Shown here: one piece after another, positions 52,873 to 61,198 of the stretch | Position numbering within the stretch: position 1 is the stretch's first letter | Layout: every line of letters begins with the position of its first letter | DNA from: CAVRXQ01 sp963831155 | GTDB taxonomy: Bacteria > Actinomycetota > Acidimicrobiia > Acidimicrobiales > Bog-793 | Direction of reading: 5' to 3' | Assembly (NCBI GenBank): GCA_963831155.1 | Contig: CAWHOY010000007.1 | Location: 1-64,000, forward strand | DNA length: 64,000 nucleotides | Translations under genes and position numbers: made by a program | The notes under the pieces: generated by a model | What the model was told of the DNA's origin: nothing | The model's database searches: none | Seen by the model: the letters and a program-made list of their open reading frames with translations, nothing else

Positions 52873-53632
52873 CCGAAAGTCCGTTCGAGCGACCGACCCA
52901 GGCGTTGACGGCGTAACCCTGCTGTTCCCAGAATCCGGGGATCGCCTGCGGCACGAGTGAGATCGAACGCAGCCACTTGATCGACTTGTAGCCGTACATC
53001 GGGGCGACGTAGAGACGCACCGGACCGCCGTGCTCGGAGGTGATCGGACCACCCAGCATCTCGTAGGCAACAATGACGTCCGATCGGTGCGCCTGGTCGA
53101 GGGTCAGGCTCTCGGTGTAGACGCCGTCAAACGAGGTGAACTCGACGGCGTGGGCACCCGATCGCGGCTTCGCGAGATCGATCAGGTCGGCCAGGTGCAC
53201 GCCCGCCCAGTGGACGTCGGGAACCCGCCATCCCGTCACGCACTGGAAGGGGAAGACGAGCTCGGCGCGCGGCAGGGCGCGCAGTTGATCGAAGGTGAGC
53301 TCCATCGGTTGCTCGACGAGGCCTTCGACGCGCAGGCGATAGCGCTCCTTCGGTATGTCCGGATAGGAACCGGTGACTGTGTAGAGCCGGAAGCGATTCG
53401 CCCCGGGAATGAGCGACCCGAGACCAGAGCCATTCGCGTTCGTGAACGGCGCGGTGATCGCGCCAACGATGCGCTGCAGCGTTTTGCCGAAGATGACACC
53501 GAGCGCGCCGAGTCCGAGGATGCCCAAGAACAGACGCCGGCCAATCGGCTTTCCCGACGCCTCCTTGACGCCGGCCGAGCCGGACTCGTCCAGCGCGCCG
53601 ACACCGCTCGGCTGGGGGCGAGTCACGTCCAT
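52856..53632 (-). CDS. Exported molybdopterin oxidoreductase (sulfite oxidase family)
   Basis: A 258-residue SUOX/YedY-type enzyme. The N-terminal region has a twin-Arg segment with a hydrophobic core (IGRRLFLGILGLGALGVIF), consistent with Tat export of the folded cofactor-bearing protein. The Mo-binding Cys is in LVFPFQCVTGWRVPD. Further family motifs are HLADLIDLAK, VEFTSFDGVYTESLTL, SEHGGPVRLYVAPMYGYKSIKWLRSISLV and PGFWEQQGY. With the adjacent cytochrome b it resembles MsrPQ-like methionine-sulfoxide repair or another oxo-transfer chain; the substrate is inferred only. Confidence 0.9.
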   Translation of the reverse strand: MDVTRPQPSGVGALDESGSAGVKEASGKPIGRRLFLGILGLGALGVIFGKTLQRIVGAITAPFTNANGSGLGSLIPGANRFRLYTVTGSYPDIPKERYRLRVEGLVEQPMELTFDQLRALPRAELVFPFQCVTGWRVPDVHWAGVHLADLIDLAKPRSGAHAVEFTSFDGVYTESLTLDQAHRSDVIVAYEMLGGPITSEHGGPVRLYVAPMYGYKSIKWLRSISLVPQAIPGFWEQQGYAVNAWVGRSNGLSGAPID

Positions 53633-53687
53633 AGTGACACTCGATCGGACGATCGGATTGCGCCCTCCTGGGACCGCTTTCGGGCGC

Positions 53688-54422
53688 TCATATCAGGTGC
53701 AACCGGACGGCGACGGCGGGCAGCTCGGCGGCTGGCATCTTCGCCATGACGAGCATCGACTCGCCGTTGCGATCGTGATTCATGCAGAACACCCCGAGGT
53801 CGCCCATCGACGCGAGCCAGCTGCGCGACGACGAACCGCTTTCGAGCTCGGAGGATGCCACCATCGGGAACGGCGTTCTTTCGGTCGCCACCGTGACGAC
53901 GAGATGATCGACCACGAAGAACTGCACGTGCATTGATTCTCCATCGACGGTGAAACTTCGTTCACTCGGAGCCGACGACGCCGACGACATCGGTTCGGCG
54001 ATCGCGGCCACGGCGGCAACCTGCGCCGGCATGCCCGGCGGCGAGGACCCGCTGGCGAACACGAGACCGAGGGCCAAGCCCACCGCGGCAGCGGCGCCGA
54101 CGGCCACCGGCAGCCATCGGCGCCGGCGCGCCGTTCCGGGTCGTTCGTCGACGTCGCCGAGGACGCGGCGCAATCCCCGACCGTCGTCGGTGCGGCGGGA
54201 GGTTCGATCCGGCGCCATCTCGGTGAGCAGTGCGATCCGATCGGAAAGTCCAGCGGGAGCCGGTTCACGCAAGCTTGAAAGGGCGGTGCGCGCCGCCCGG
54301 TCGGCGCGCACCGCGTTCCAGCACACCTCACAGCTCAGGAGGTGACCGTCAAACTCGCGCGCTTCGTCGACAGAAAGTTCGCCCGCCAAGAAGGCGACGA
54401 GCCGATCCTCAGAACATGTCAT
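53688..54422 (-). CDS. Zinc-finger anti-sigma factor
   Basis: A 244-residue membrane anti-sigma. The N-terminal zinc motif is EFDGHLLSCEVCWNAV (H-x3-C-x2-C) after LVAFLAGELSVDEA. One membrane helix (LPVAVGAAAAVGLALGLVFA, residues about 115-135) separates it from an extracellular domain of about 110 residues with FFVVDHLVVTVAT and an FCMNHDRNG metal-like site. The ATG at 54422 overlaps the sigma stop by 14 bases. It should hold the sigma factor inactive until released by an envelope or redox signal. Confidence 0.87.
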   Translation of the reverse strand: MTCSEDRLVAFLAGELSVDEAREFDGHLLSCEVCWNAVRADRAARTALSSLREPAPAGLSDRIALLTEMAPDRTSRRTDDGRGLRRVLGDVDERPGTARRRRWLPVAVGAAAAVGLALGLVFASGSSPPGMPAQVAAVAAIAEPMSSASSAPSERSFTVDGESMHVQFFVVDHLVVTVATERTPFPMVASSELESGSSSRSWLASMGDLGVFCMNHDRNGESMLVMAKMPAAELPAVAVRLHLI

Positions 54423-54933
54423 GGCCGAGACCTCGCTCGACGAGCAGTGTGGCAAGCCGGCGGCGACCCCGATGGACGCGAGCGAGAACGGTGCCGCGGG
54501 GACAGCTGAGGATTGCTGCGACCTCCGAGGCCGAGTGGCCGACGAGGTCCATCAACACGATCGCCAGCTTCTGTTCGGGAGGAAGCTCGTCGAGTGCCGC
54601 TGCGATCTCGTCTCTGCTGAGCGCAGTGTGCACCTCGTCGAAGACATCCTGGCCGAACACCGGTTCGCGCGCCAAGCTCTCGACCGGCACCTCCTCGAGG
54701 CCGCGCGAGCGGCGTCGCCATTCGCTGCGGGCCAGGTTGAGACAGATCGTGGTCAGCCACGCCTTCGTGTTCTTGACCGAACCATCCTCGTAGTGCGTGA
54801 AGGCACGGAGATAGGTCTCTTGCACGAGATCCTCGGCCGCCTGCCGATCGCGCGTCGACCGGCGCGCGAGGCGATAGATGGCATCGAGGTGCGGCAGTGT
54901 CGCGTCGAGGAACGACCGCTGTCCCTCTCGCAT
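54409..54933 (-). CDS. ECF sigma factor
   Basis: A 174-residue ECF sigma. Region 2 is LPHLDAIYRLARRSTRDRQA, AEDLVQETYLRAFTHY and NTKAWLTTICLNLARSEWRR. Region 4 is ALDELPPEQKLAIVLMDLVG and HSASEVAAILSCPRGTVLARVHRGRRRL. It overlaps its cognate anti-sigma start. The molybdopterin oxidoreductase gene follows 55 bases after the anti-sigma, all on one strand, so the pair probably controls the redox cluster. Confidence 0.92.
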   Translation of the reverse strand: MREGQRSFLDATLPHLDAIYRLARRSTRDRQAAEDLVQETYLRAFTHYEDGSVKNTKAWLTTICLNLARSEWRRRSRGLEEVPVESLAREPVFGQDVFDEVHTALSRDEIAAALDELPPEQKLAIVLMDLVGHSASEVAAILSCPRGTVLARVHRGRRRLATLLVERGLGHDMF

Positions 54934-55095
54934 TGGCCTCGCTTCTCTGGTCGCCCGGCAGGTCCACCGCGTAATAGACGCCGAACCCGCCTCAATGATT
55001 GCATTGACGCCGCCTCAATCCAGGGTCGGCGGGCTCGCTCGCCCGAGTCCGCGATGACTCGGTCAGGCGGTTCGACCAGCGGATGGTCGCCGACG

Positions 55096-56145
55096 TCAGG
55101 ACTCGAGGGCCGCGAGGACCGCCTCCTCGGTGGCGTCGACGACTGCCGGCATCCCGACTTGGCTCACCGCGAGGTCCGGATCCTTCAAACCGTGCCCAGT
55201 GAGCACGCACACGACTCGTAAGTCGGGATCGACGCCGTGCTGGAACAGCCCCGCCACCGCCGCGGCCGATGCTGCCTCGCAGAACACGCCCTCTTCGCGG
55301 GCAAGGAATCGCTGCGCGGCGAGGATCTCCTCGTCGGTGACGGCGAGAACGATCCCTTTGGACTCCGCCACCGCCGCTGACGCAGCGGACCACGACGCCG
55401 GGTTGCCAATGCGGATTGCGGTCGCGACCGTCTCCGGATGCTCGACGGCACGACCAATCACGATCGGCGCGGCTCCGGCAGCTTGCGCGCCGAGCAGGTG
55501 CGGCAACGTTGCCGCCATGCCGGCGGCTGCGTACTCACGGAATCCACGCCAGTAAGCGGTGATGTTGCCCGCGTTGCCCACCGGGATACAAAGGAGATCC
55601 GGCGCGTCGCCGAGCACATCGACGATCTCGAACGCCCCGGTCTTCTGACCCTCGATGCGGTACGGGTTGATCGAATTGACGATCGTCACCGGATGGCGCC
55701 CGGGAAGGCCCCGCACGATCTCGAGCGCACGGTCGAAGTTGTCGCGCACCTGCAGGACCTGCGCGCCACAAAACAGCGCCTGAGCGAGCTTGCCGAGCGC
55801 GACGCTGCCCTCGGGAATAAGGACGAGACACCGAACACCCGCACGCGCCGCGTAGGCGGCGGCGGATGCCGAGGTGTTGCCCGTGGAGGCACAGACGATT
55901 GCCTCCGATCCCTCCTCGACAGCCTTCGAGACCGCGACCGTCATTCCGCGATCTTTGAATGATCCGGTCGGGTTTGCCCCCTCGATCTTGAGGTACACCT
56001 CCGATCCGACGCGGTTCGAGACACGCGGAGCAAAGAGCAACGGCGTCGCGCCTTCGAAGAGCGTGACCACAGGTGTCGATGCGGACACGGGGAGGAATTG
56101 CGCGTAGCGCCGAATGATCCCTTTCGGTTCGTTCGGCGTCGGCAC
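55096..56145 (-). CDS. thrC: Threonine synthase
   Basis: A 349-residue PLP enzyme that converts O-phosphohomoserine to threonine. It matches the short actinobacterial class: VVTLFEGATPLLFAPRVSN, KIEGANPTGSFKDRGMTVAVSKA with the cofactor Lys, CASTGNTSASAAAYAARAG, the phosphate loop PVGNAGNITAYWRG and C-terminal VCVLTGHGLKDPD. Full length with no frame break. It is divergent from thrB across a 159-base intergenic region that should hold both promoters. Homoserine dehydrogenase is not in the window. Confidence 0.94.
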   Translation of the reverse strand: MPTPNEPKGIIRRYAQFLPVSASTPVVTLFEGATPLLFAPRVSNRVGSEVYLKIEGANPTGSFKDRGMTVAVSKAVEEGSEAIVCASTGNTSASAAAYAARAGVRCLVLIPEGSVALGKLAQALFCGAQVLQVRDNFDRALEIVRGLPGRHPVTIVNSINPYRIEGQKTGAFEIVDVLGDAPDLLCIPVGNAGNITAYWRGFREYAAAGMAATLPHLLGAQAAGAAPIVIGRAVEHPETVATAIRIGNPASWSAASAAVAESKGIVLAVTDEEILAAQRFLAREEGVFCEAASAAAVAGLFQHGVDPDLRVVCVLTGHGLKDPDLAVSQVGMPAVVDATEEAVLAALES

Positions 56146-56304
56146 GTGCGCAACCTACCGCCTGTCTTCGGACCGCTGATGGGACCATCGACTCCGAGAG
56201 GCGTATCGGCTTCCAGCGCATGCGAGGGTCGTTGGTAGTCTCAGCGAATGTTGGATGGGAGACGCCAAGCGCGACTGTCCAATCCCCTCTCCTGATCGGC
56301 GATC

Positions 56305-57153
56305 ATGCGCGCACGGTGCCCCGCCTCGGCCGCCAATCTCGGTCCGGGTTTCGACGTCCTCGCGATCGCGCTTTCGCTCTACGTAGAAGTCACTGTCGAG
56401 CCCGGGGCGGGTTTCGAACTGTCAAGCATCGGCGAAGGATCTGAGCTCCCCGCCGATCGGGACCACCTCGCCGCGCGGGTCGCTCGCAGCATCCTTGGTC
56501 ACGATCGAGTCACAATCACCGTTTCATCCGAGATCCCCGTCGGCCGTGGACTCGGCTCGTCGGCGGCGCTCGCGGCGGCGGCAGCTGCTGCCTGCGGAAA
56601 CACCGATCCGTTCTCGGTGGCCGCCGAATTCGATGGTCACGCGGAGAACGCCGCCGCGTCAGTCTTCGGCGGACTCGTGGCCGCGACCGTAGATGGCAAG
56701 CGGGCGTGCGCTGAACCGCTCTCGCTCGATTCGAGTCTCGTGTTCGCCGTGCTCATCCCTGATCACGAGCTCCCCACGGAAAAAGCACGGGCCGCGTTGC
56801 CGACCGAGGTCCCGTTCCGCGACGCCGTCACGAATCTCGGCCACGTCGGGCTGTTGATCGCCGGCCTCGCCGACGGCAGGCGCCTGCACGGCTTCGCCGG
56901 AGATGACCGACTCCACCAACATGCGCGGGCGTCACTTTTCCCCGCGGCAGAAGCGCTGCTTGTCTCGATGCGAACGGCGGGCGCCGCGATCGCGTGCTGG
57001 TCTGGCGCTGGTCCGAGCCTCCTCGCGATCTGCAGGAACGAGGACATCGCGAGGCACGTCGCTTCGACCGGCGAGAAGGCGATGCGCGACCTCGATGTGC
57101 CAGGCCGCTCGCTCGTGCTTCGTGCCGACACGAAAGGGCTCGTCACGACATAG
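56305..57153 (+). CDS. thrB: Homoserine kinase
   Basis: A 282-residue GHMP kinase making O-phosphohomoserine for ThrC. The N-terminal PASAANLGPGFDVLAIAL, the ATP-binding GRGLGSSAALAAAAA, the substrate region SVFGGLV and the C-terminal SGAGPSLLAI are present. The ATG at 56305 gives the canonical start; the preceding gatcggcgatc gives only weak ribosome binding. It is divergent from thrC, so phosphohomoserine production and use are co-located. Confidence 0.93.
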   Translation: MRARCPASAANLGPGFDVLAIALSLYVEVTVEPGAGFELSSIGEGSELPADRDHLAARVARSILGHDRVTITVSSEIPVGRGLGSSAALAAAAAAACGNTDPFSVAAEFDGHAENAAASVFGGLVAATVDGKRACAEPLSLDSSLVFAVLIPDHELPTEKARAALPTEVPFRDAVTNLGHVGLLIAGLADGRRLHGFAGDDRLHQHARASLFPAAEALLVSMRTAGAAIACWSGAGPSLLAICRNEDIARHVASTGEKAMRDLDVPGRSLVLRADTKGLVTT

Positions 57154-57333
57154 AAGCGCCGCGCCTCGCGAACGACCGTAAACACGAAGCGCTCCTCGCG
57201 CAGTGATCGTATCTTGTCGACATACCTAACGCCTGTCTCACCACTCACTAACAACGAACCCGCATACTCGGCAGCAAGGACTCGACGGAGTCCGAGGACC
57301 GCCACCACCTCAGGGGAGAGAAGGCGTAGCGAA

Positions 57334-58425
57334 ATGCAAATCCGCCTCCAGTACCGCAAGGTGATGGCGGCGTTCGCTCTGGCGACGGCCCCGCTCATCG
57401 GGGCCGCGCTCGTCGAGGGCCCGATCGCAGGAGCGGCGACGCACGTTCAGGTGCATTCGACACGCACCGCCTTCTTTCTCCGACCCCATCTCGCAGTGAA
57501 CAGGGCGCGGGTGGACACCGTTGGGACGACATCGTTCACCGTTTTGACGCGCCGCCGTGTCCTCACCATCAACGTCCTGCCGGGAACCATCTTTCGCGTC
57601 TATGGCCAGACGGGTGCATACGGCGACATATCGGCCAACGAGGAGGTCCGGGTCTTCGGCACCTACGCCGGCGCGAATGGGACGGTGAACGCTTCCTTCG
57701 TCAATGTGCTGGCGTCGGCAAAGGTCGTTGCGTGGGGAACGGTGCAATCGATCGGTTCGACGTCCTTCATCATCCTACGCGGCGGCCAGATGTGGACGAT
57801 CGACACCACCGACTCGACGCAGTACAGGCTGCAGAGTGACCAGACCACGACGACCTCTAACGAGCTCGGCGTCGGTGACTCGGTGCGCGTCTTCGCCACC
57901 CGCACGGCGACCGCGGGAACCTTGACGGCTCTCGCCGTCGCGATCTTGGTCCAACCGATCGAGCACGCCGCCGGGTTCATCACGTCGATCGGGACGAACA
58001 GCTTCACGGTGCTGCACGACCAGGCGAACCTGACTGTTGACGTCAACCGGTGGACGAAGTACCGAATCTCGGGGATCCTCAGGGCGAACCTTGGCGATCT
58101 TGTCGTCGGGGACCCGGTGTCGGTGACCGGGACCGCGACGTCGACCGTCGGCACGATCGAAGGTCACGTCGTTCTCGTCATCACCAAGCAGCCCCACGCG
58201 GTCATCGGCGAGGTGTCGTCGATCGGGACGGGAAGCTTCACCGTCGTCCACCGTCAGGCGAATCTCAACGTCGACGTCACCTCGGGTACGCAGTTCTTCG
58301 CGTTGTATTCGGGCGCCACCTCCTTTGGCGACCTCGCGACCGGCGACCGGGTGCTGCTCTCCCTGGCGCATAGCGCGATTGCCGGCACCGTCAACGCCAA
58401 CTGGGTCCTGATCCTCGACTCGTAA
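57334..58425 (+). CDS. Secreted four-repeat DUF5666 protein
   Basis: A 363-residue exported protein. The signal peptide is KVMAAFALATAPLIGAALVE (residues about 9-28). Four beta-rich repeats of about 80 residues follow, each with the pattern SIGTxSFTVxxxxxxxxxxV...YR followed by LGDLxxGDxVxVxGTxT..GT. These match DUF5666/OB-like repeats of unknown function, perhaps ligand or cell-wall binding. The ATG at 57334 follows gggagagaagg; the frame from 57214 is too early. A strong terminator follows at 58478. Confidence 0.8.
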   Translation: MQIRLQYRKVMAAFALATAPLIGAALVEGPIAGAATHVQVHSTRTAFFLRPHLAVNRARVDTVGTTSFTVLTRRRVLTINVLPGTIFRVYGQTGAYGDISANEEVRVFGTYAGANGTVNASFVNVLASAKVVAWGTVQSIGSTSFIILRGGQMWTIDTTDSTQYRLQSDQTTTTSNELGVGDSVRVFATRTATAGTLTALAVAILVQPIEHAAGFITSIGTNSFTVLHDQANLTVDVNRWTKYRISGILRANLGDLVVGDPVSVTGTATSTVGTIEGHVVLVITKQPHAVIGEVSSIGTGSFTVVHRQANLNVDVTSGTQFFALYSGATSFGDLATGDRVLLSLAHSAIAGTVNANWVLILDS

Positions 58426-58477
58426 TCGCAGGCGATCGTTTCGAGCAGCTGACGCTCTCGACTGCGAGAACAAGCCC

Positions 58478-58519
58478 GGCGACCCCGCCCGAGACCCCCC
58501 GGGCGGGGTCGCCGTTTTT
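58478..58519 (+). terminator. Rho-independent terminator
   Basis: A perfect 13-bp GC-rich stem (ggcgaccccgccc with gggcggggtcgcc, loop 58491-58500) is followed by gttttt. It lies 52 bases after the DUF5666 protein stop and ends that transcript before the F420-reductase-like gene. Confidence 0.92.
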
Positions 58520-58611
58520 CGCGACGCGGCGCCGGTAGCCTCTGCCGCCACAGTCGACTCTGGGGAGGATCCCCGTCACCATCTCGGGAATGCGCCAGAA
58601 AGGAATCAGCG

Positions 58612-59238
58612 ATGCGGATCGCGATCGTCGGCACAGGACATATCGGCTCCACGCTCGCCCGGCACTTCGTCGATGTCGGCCACTCGGTCGTTCTCAGCAA
58701 CTCCCGCGGCCCCGATTCGCTCTCCGAGCTCGTAAACGAGCTCGGCCCCGGCGCGACGGCCGCCGCTGTCCGCGATGCGGTTCGCTTGGGCGATCTCGTC
58801 GTCGTGTCCGTACCGTTGAAGAACTACCGCGACGTGCCGTCCGAAGGGATCGGTGACAAGGTCGTCATCGACACGATGAACTACTACCCCGATCGCGACG
58901 GCACGTTCGCTGCGCTCGAGTCCGGGGAGACCGGTTCCAGCGAAATGCTTGCTGCACACCTCGGTTCGGGTCGCGTCGTCAAGGTCTTCAACACGATCGT
59001 CTGGGATCGTCTGCGCGACGGCGGGAAGCCGGCGGCATCGCCCGATCGAATCGCGCTCCCAGTGTCGGGCGACGACGCCGAGGCAAAGGCGATCGTCGGC
59101 GAGCTCGTGTCCGCGATCGGATTCGAGCCCGTCGACGTCGGCTCCCTCGCCGAGGCGGGCCGCAAGCAACAACCCGGCGGGCCGCTCTACAGCGCCGATC
59201 TGTCTCCCGCCGAGCTGCGTGAGGCGGCACGCAGCTAG
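58612..59238 (+). CDS. NAD(P)-binding F420-reductase-like protein
   Basis: A 208-residue Rossmann-fold protein of the NADPH-dependent F420 reductase (Fno/NpdG) family. The N-terminal glycine motif is RIAIVGTGHIGSTLARHF, with LSNSRGPDSL as the F420/NADP phosphate region. Further on are VVVSVPLKNYRDV, DTMNYYPDRDG, VVKVFNTIVWDRL and LPVSGDDAEAKAIVGELVSAIGFEPVDVG. F420 use is plausible in an actinobacterium but not proven by sequence, since close relatives act on other substrates. It is followed 13 bases later by a DUF503 gene. Confidence 0.87.
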   Translation: MRIAIVGTGHIGSTLARHFVDVGHSVVLSNSRGPDSLSELVNELGPGATAAAVRDAVRLGDLVVVSVPLKNYRDVPSEGIGDKVVIDTMNYYPDRDGTFAALESGETGSSEMLAAHLGSGRVVKVFNTIVWDRLRDGGKPAASPDRIALPVSGDDAEAKAIVGELVSAIGFEPVDVGSLAEAGRKQQPGGPLYSADLSPAELREAARS

Positions 59239-59251
59239 GAAAGCTCGCGAA

Positions 59252-59545
59252 ATGTACGCGGCGGTGCTGTCGGTTGAGCTCTTGATCGACGCGAGCCACT
59301 CGCTGAAGGAAAAACGTTCTGTCGTCAAGCACCTCGTCGAAACGGCACAACGTCGCTATGCGGTGTCAGCGTCAGAAGTCGGTCACCATGACCAGTGGGC
59401 ACGTTCGACGATTGGTTTCGCCGTCGTCGCGGCCGATGCCCGCCACGTCGAGGACGTCCTCGACAACGTCGAGCGATTCGTCTGGTCGCACCCCGAGATC
59501 GAGGTGACGTCCTCTGCACGCTTCTGGATCGACTGTTTCGAATGA
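59252..59545 (+). CDS. DUF503 family protein
   Basis: A 97-residue cytosolic protein of the YlxP-like DUF503 family: YAAVLSVELLIDASHSLKEKRSVVKHLVE, VSASEVGHHDQWARSTIGFAVV and VEDVLDNVERFVWSHPEIEV. Found near ribosome-maturation genes in many bacteria; function is not established. An aggaaag site precedes the ATG at 59252. It lies 13 bases after the F420-reductase-like gene and is probably in the same operon. Confidence 0.9.
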   Translation: MYAAVLSVELLIDASHSLKEKRSVVKHLVETAQRRYAVSASEVGHHDQWARSTIGFAVVAADARHVEDVLDNVERFVWSHPEIEVTSSARFWIDCFE

Positions 59546-59626
59546 TCCGATCCTCGCCGCGGTGGCGAAGGAAGCGATGGATCGACCGCGAACGTTCGAT
59601 ACTGGCGATCCCTCGGGACTTGACAT

Positions 59627-60367
59627 TCAGTCCGTGAAGGTCAAGGCACGGAAACGCTCAACCACCGGCGCCAATTCGCTCGGAACGCGGAGCTCGATCC
59701 GCCGATAGAGCCAGAGCAGGAGATCGGACGACGAGGCGCGCACGGTCAGCTCGTCAGCCAGTGTTCCGTCGATCACGCTCAGTGTCCCAGGCTTCGGGCC
59801 GTCTTGAATCGTCCACGCCGCGTCGCTGTCGCTCGACGCGATGACGAACGCGCCGCCGAGCGCGGCCGGTGGAGGGTCCGCGGGGTCGTCCGCGCTTGCG
59901 AGCGAGAACGTGAGGAACTCAGCGACCGCGTCGGTCGCCATCGGCACTCCGAGCTCGATCTGCATTCCTGCGGCGTGGGCGGCATCCCAGTGGTGCACTG
60001 CCGCTTCTTGCACCTGGTGACGAGAGACGAACGCGACGTCGCGTTGCGCAGGCGCCCATGTCCACACTCTCGCGTCGTCCGGGGCGCGCTCGAGAACCTC
60101 GACGAGGCGGTGTGCGCCGGTCCGGAACCGATCGACGAGTTTGTTGTCGCCGGGTCGCTCCGGGCGGAGGGACTCGTCAGGAGGGGATTTCAGGCGCTCC
60201 TCGACGATCGTCGCCCAGAACCAGTGCACGCCGGTGAGATGCCAGACGAGGTCGGCGACGTTCCAACCTGGGCAATGCTCCACGCGCGCCTCGAGGTTGC
60301 CTTCAGCACAGGTCGCGAAGCCCTCGCTGTGCTCCGTGATCGCTGTCAGGTGATCGAAGTCGAACAT
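59627..60367 (-). CDS. Maleylpyruvate isomerase family (DinB-like) protein
   Basis: A 246-residue protein of the mycothiol-dependent maleylpyruvate isomerase/TIGR03083 type. The DinB-like N-terminal helical bundle has VEHCPGWNVADLVWHLTGVHWFW, with His in place for a metal triad (VWHLTGVH, and later QEAAVHHWDAAHAAG). The C-terminal part resembles the MDMPI_C domain (LTVRASSSDLLLWLYRRIE). Members work as mycothiol-dependent metalloenzymes, usually in actinobacteria. A reaction cannot be fixed. The internal Met at 60367 is preferred to 60391. Confidence 0.83.
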   Translation of the reverse strand: MFDFDHLTAITEHSEGFATCAEGNLEARVEHCPGWNVADLVWHLTGVHWFWATIVEERLKSPPDESLRPERPGDNKLVDRFRTGAHRLVEVLERAPDDARVWTWAPAQRDVAFVSRHQVQEAAVHHWDAAHAAGMQIELGVPMATDAVAEFLTFSLASADDPADPPPAALGGAFVIASSDSDAAWTIQDGPKPGTLSVIDGTLADELTVRASSSDLLLWLYRRIELRVPSELAPVVERFRALTFTD

Positions 60368-60448
60368 CGACACGACATGACCGTATTGCACAACAGAGCC
60401 CGCAGTGTGCTCACGAACCCGCGCGGCTCTTTTACGGTCCTGTGCGGG

Positions 60449-61198
60449 CTACGGCATGAACAGGCCGCCGTTGACGTGCATCGTCTGGCCGGTCACGTAA
60501 CGGGCTCCCTCACCGCAGAGAAAAACGACCAAGGGTGCAACGTCGTCGGTCGTCCCGATCCGCCCGAGCGGTATTCGGGTAGCGATCGCGTCGAGATCCG
60601 CTTCGGAGTAAAAGGATCGGGGCTGTGCGGTGTCGACGAGCCCGGGAGCGACGGCGTTCACGGTCACGCCGTACGGGGCGAGTTCGAGCGCCATGACGCG
60701 CGTAAGCGCCGCGATTCCCGCCTTGCTCGCTGCGTAGTGAGCGCTGTTCGCCGTCGGAACCCAGGCTGCTCCCGATGTGATGTTGACGATACGTCCGCCC
60801 CGGCCTTGGTCACGCATCATCCGCGCCGCCATTTGCGACACGAGGAAGGTTCCCTTCAGGTTGACGCGCAACACGTCATCCCACTCCGGCTCGGCGAGCT
60901 CAATGAACTGGGACCTCGGAAAAATGCCGGCGTTGTTGACGACGACGTCGATCCCACCTGTTGCCGCAAGGCGGGCGAACACCGCCTCGATTTCGTCGCG
61001 ATCGCCGACGTCGAGCACGAGTCCGTCAGCGAGGCCCCCCACCACTTTGATCCGGGTCGCGATGCGCTCGGATTCAGCCTTTTCGATGCCGCTGCACGCG
61101 ACTGTTGCTCCCGCTCGAGCGAGCGCGATGGCAATCGCCTCTCCGATTCCCTGAGTCGCGCCCGTCACGAGCGCGACCTTCCCTTCGAGCTCGCTCAA
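60449..61198 (-). CDS. SDR family oxidoreductase (FabG-like)
   Basis: A 249-residue classical short-chain dehydrogenase. The Rossmann motif is ALVTGATQGIGEAIAIAL, then DVVVNNAGIFPR, the catalytic Ser in IVNITSGAAWV, Tyr/Lys in SAHYAASKAGIAAL, and the cofactor loop GLVDTAQPRS. Function is a NAD(P)-dependent alcohol/ketone conversion, soluble. It starts inside the stop of the decarboxylase-like gene (4-bp ATGA overlap), so it acts in the same pathway, probably on a diol or hydroxy-acid intermediate. Confidence 0.93.
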   Translation of the reverse strand: MSELEGKVALVTGATQGIGEAIAIALARAGATVACSGIEKAESERIATRIKVVGGLADGLVLDVGDRDEIEAVFARLAATGGIDVVVNNAGIFPRSQFIELAEPEWDDVLRVNLKGTFLVSQMAARMMRDQGRGGRIVNITSGAAWVPTANSAHYAASKAGIAALTRVMALELAPYGVTVNAVAPGLVDTAQPRSFYSEADLDAIATRIPLGRIGTTDDVAPLVVFLCGEGARYVTGQTMHVNGGLFMP

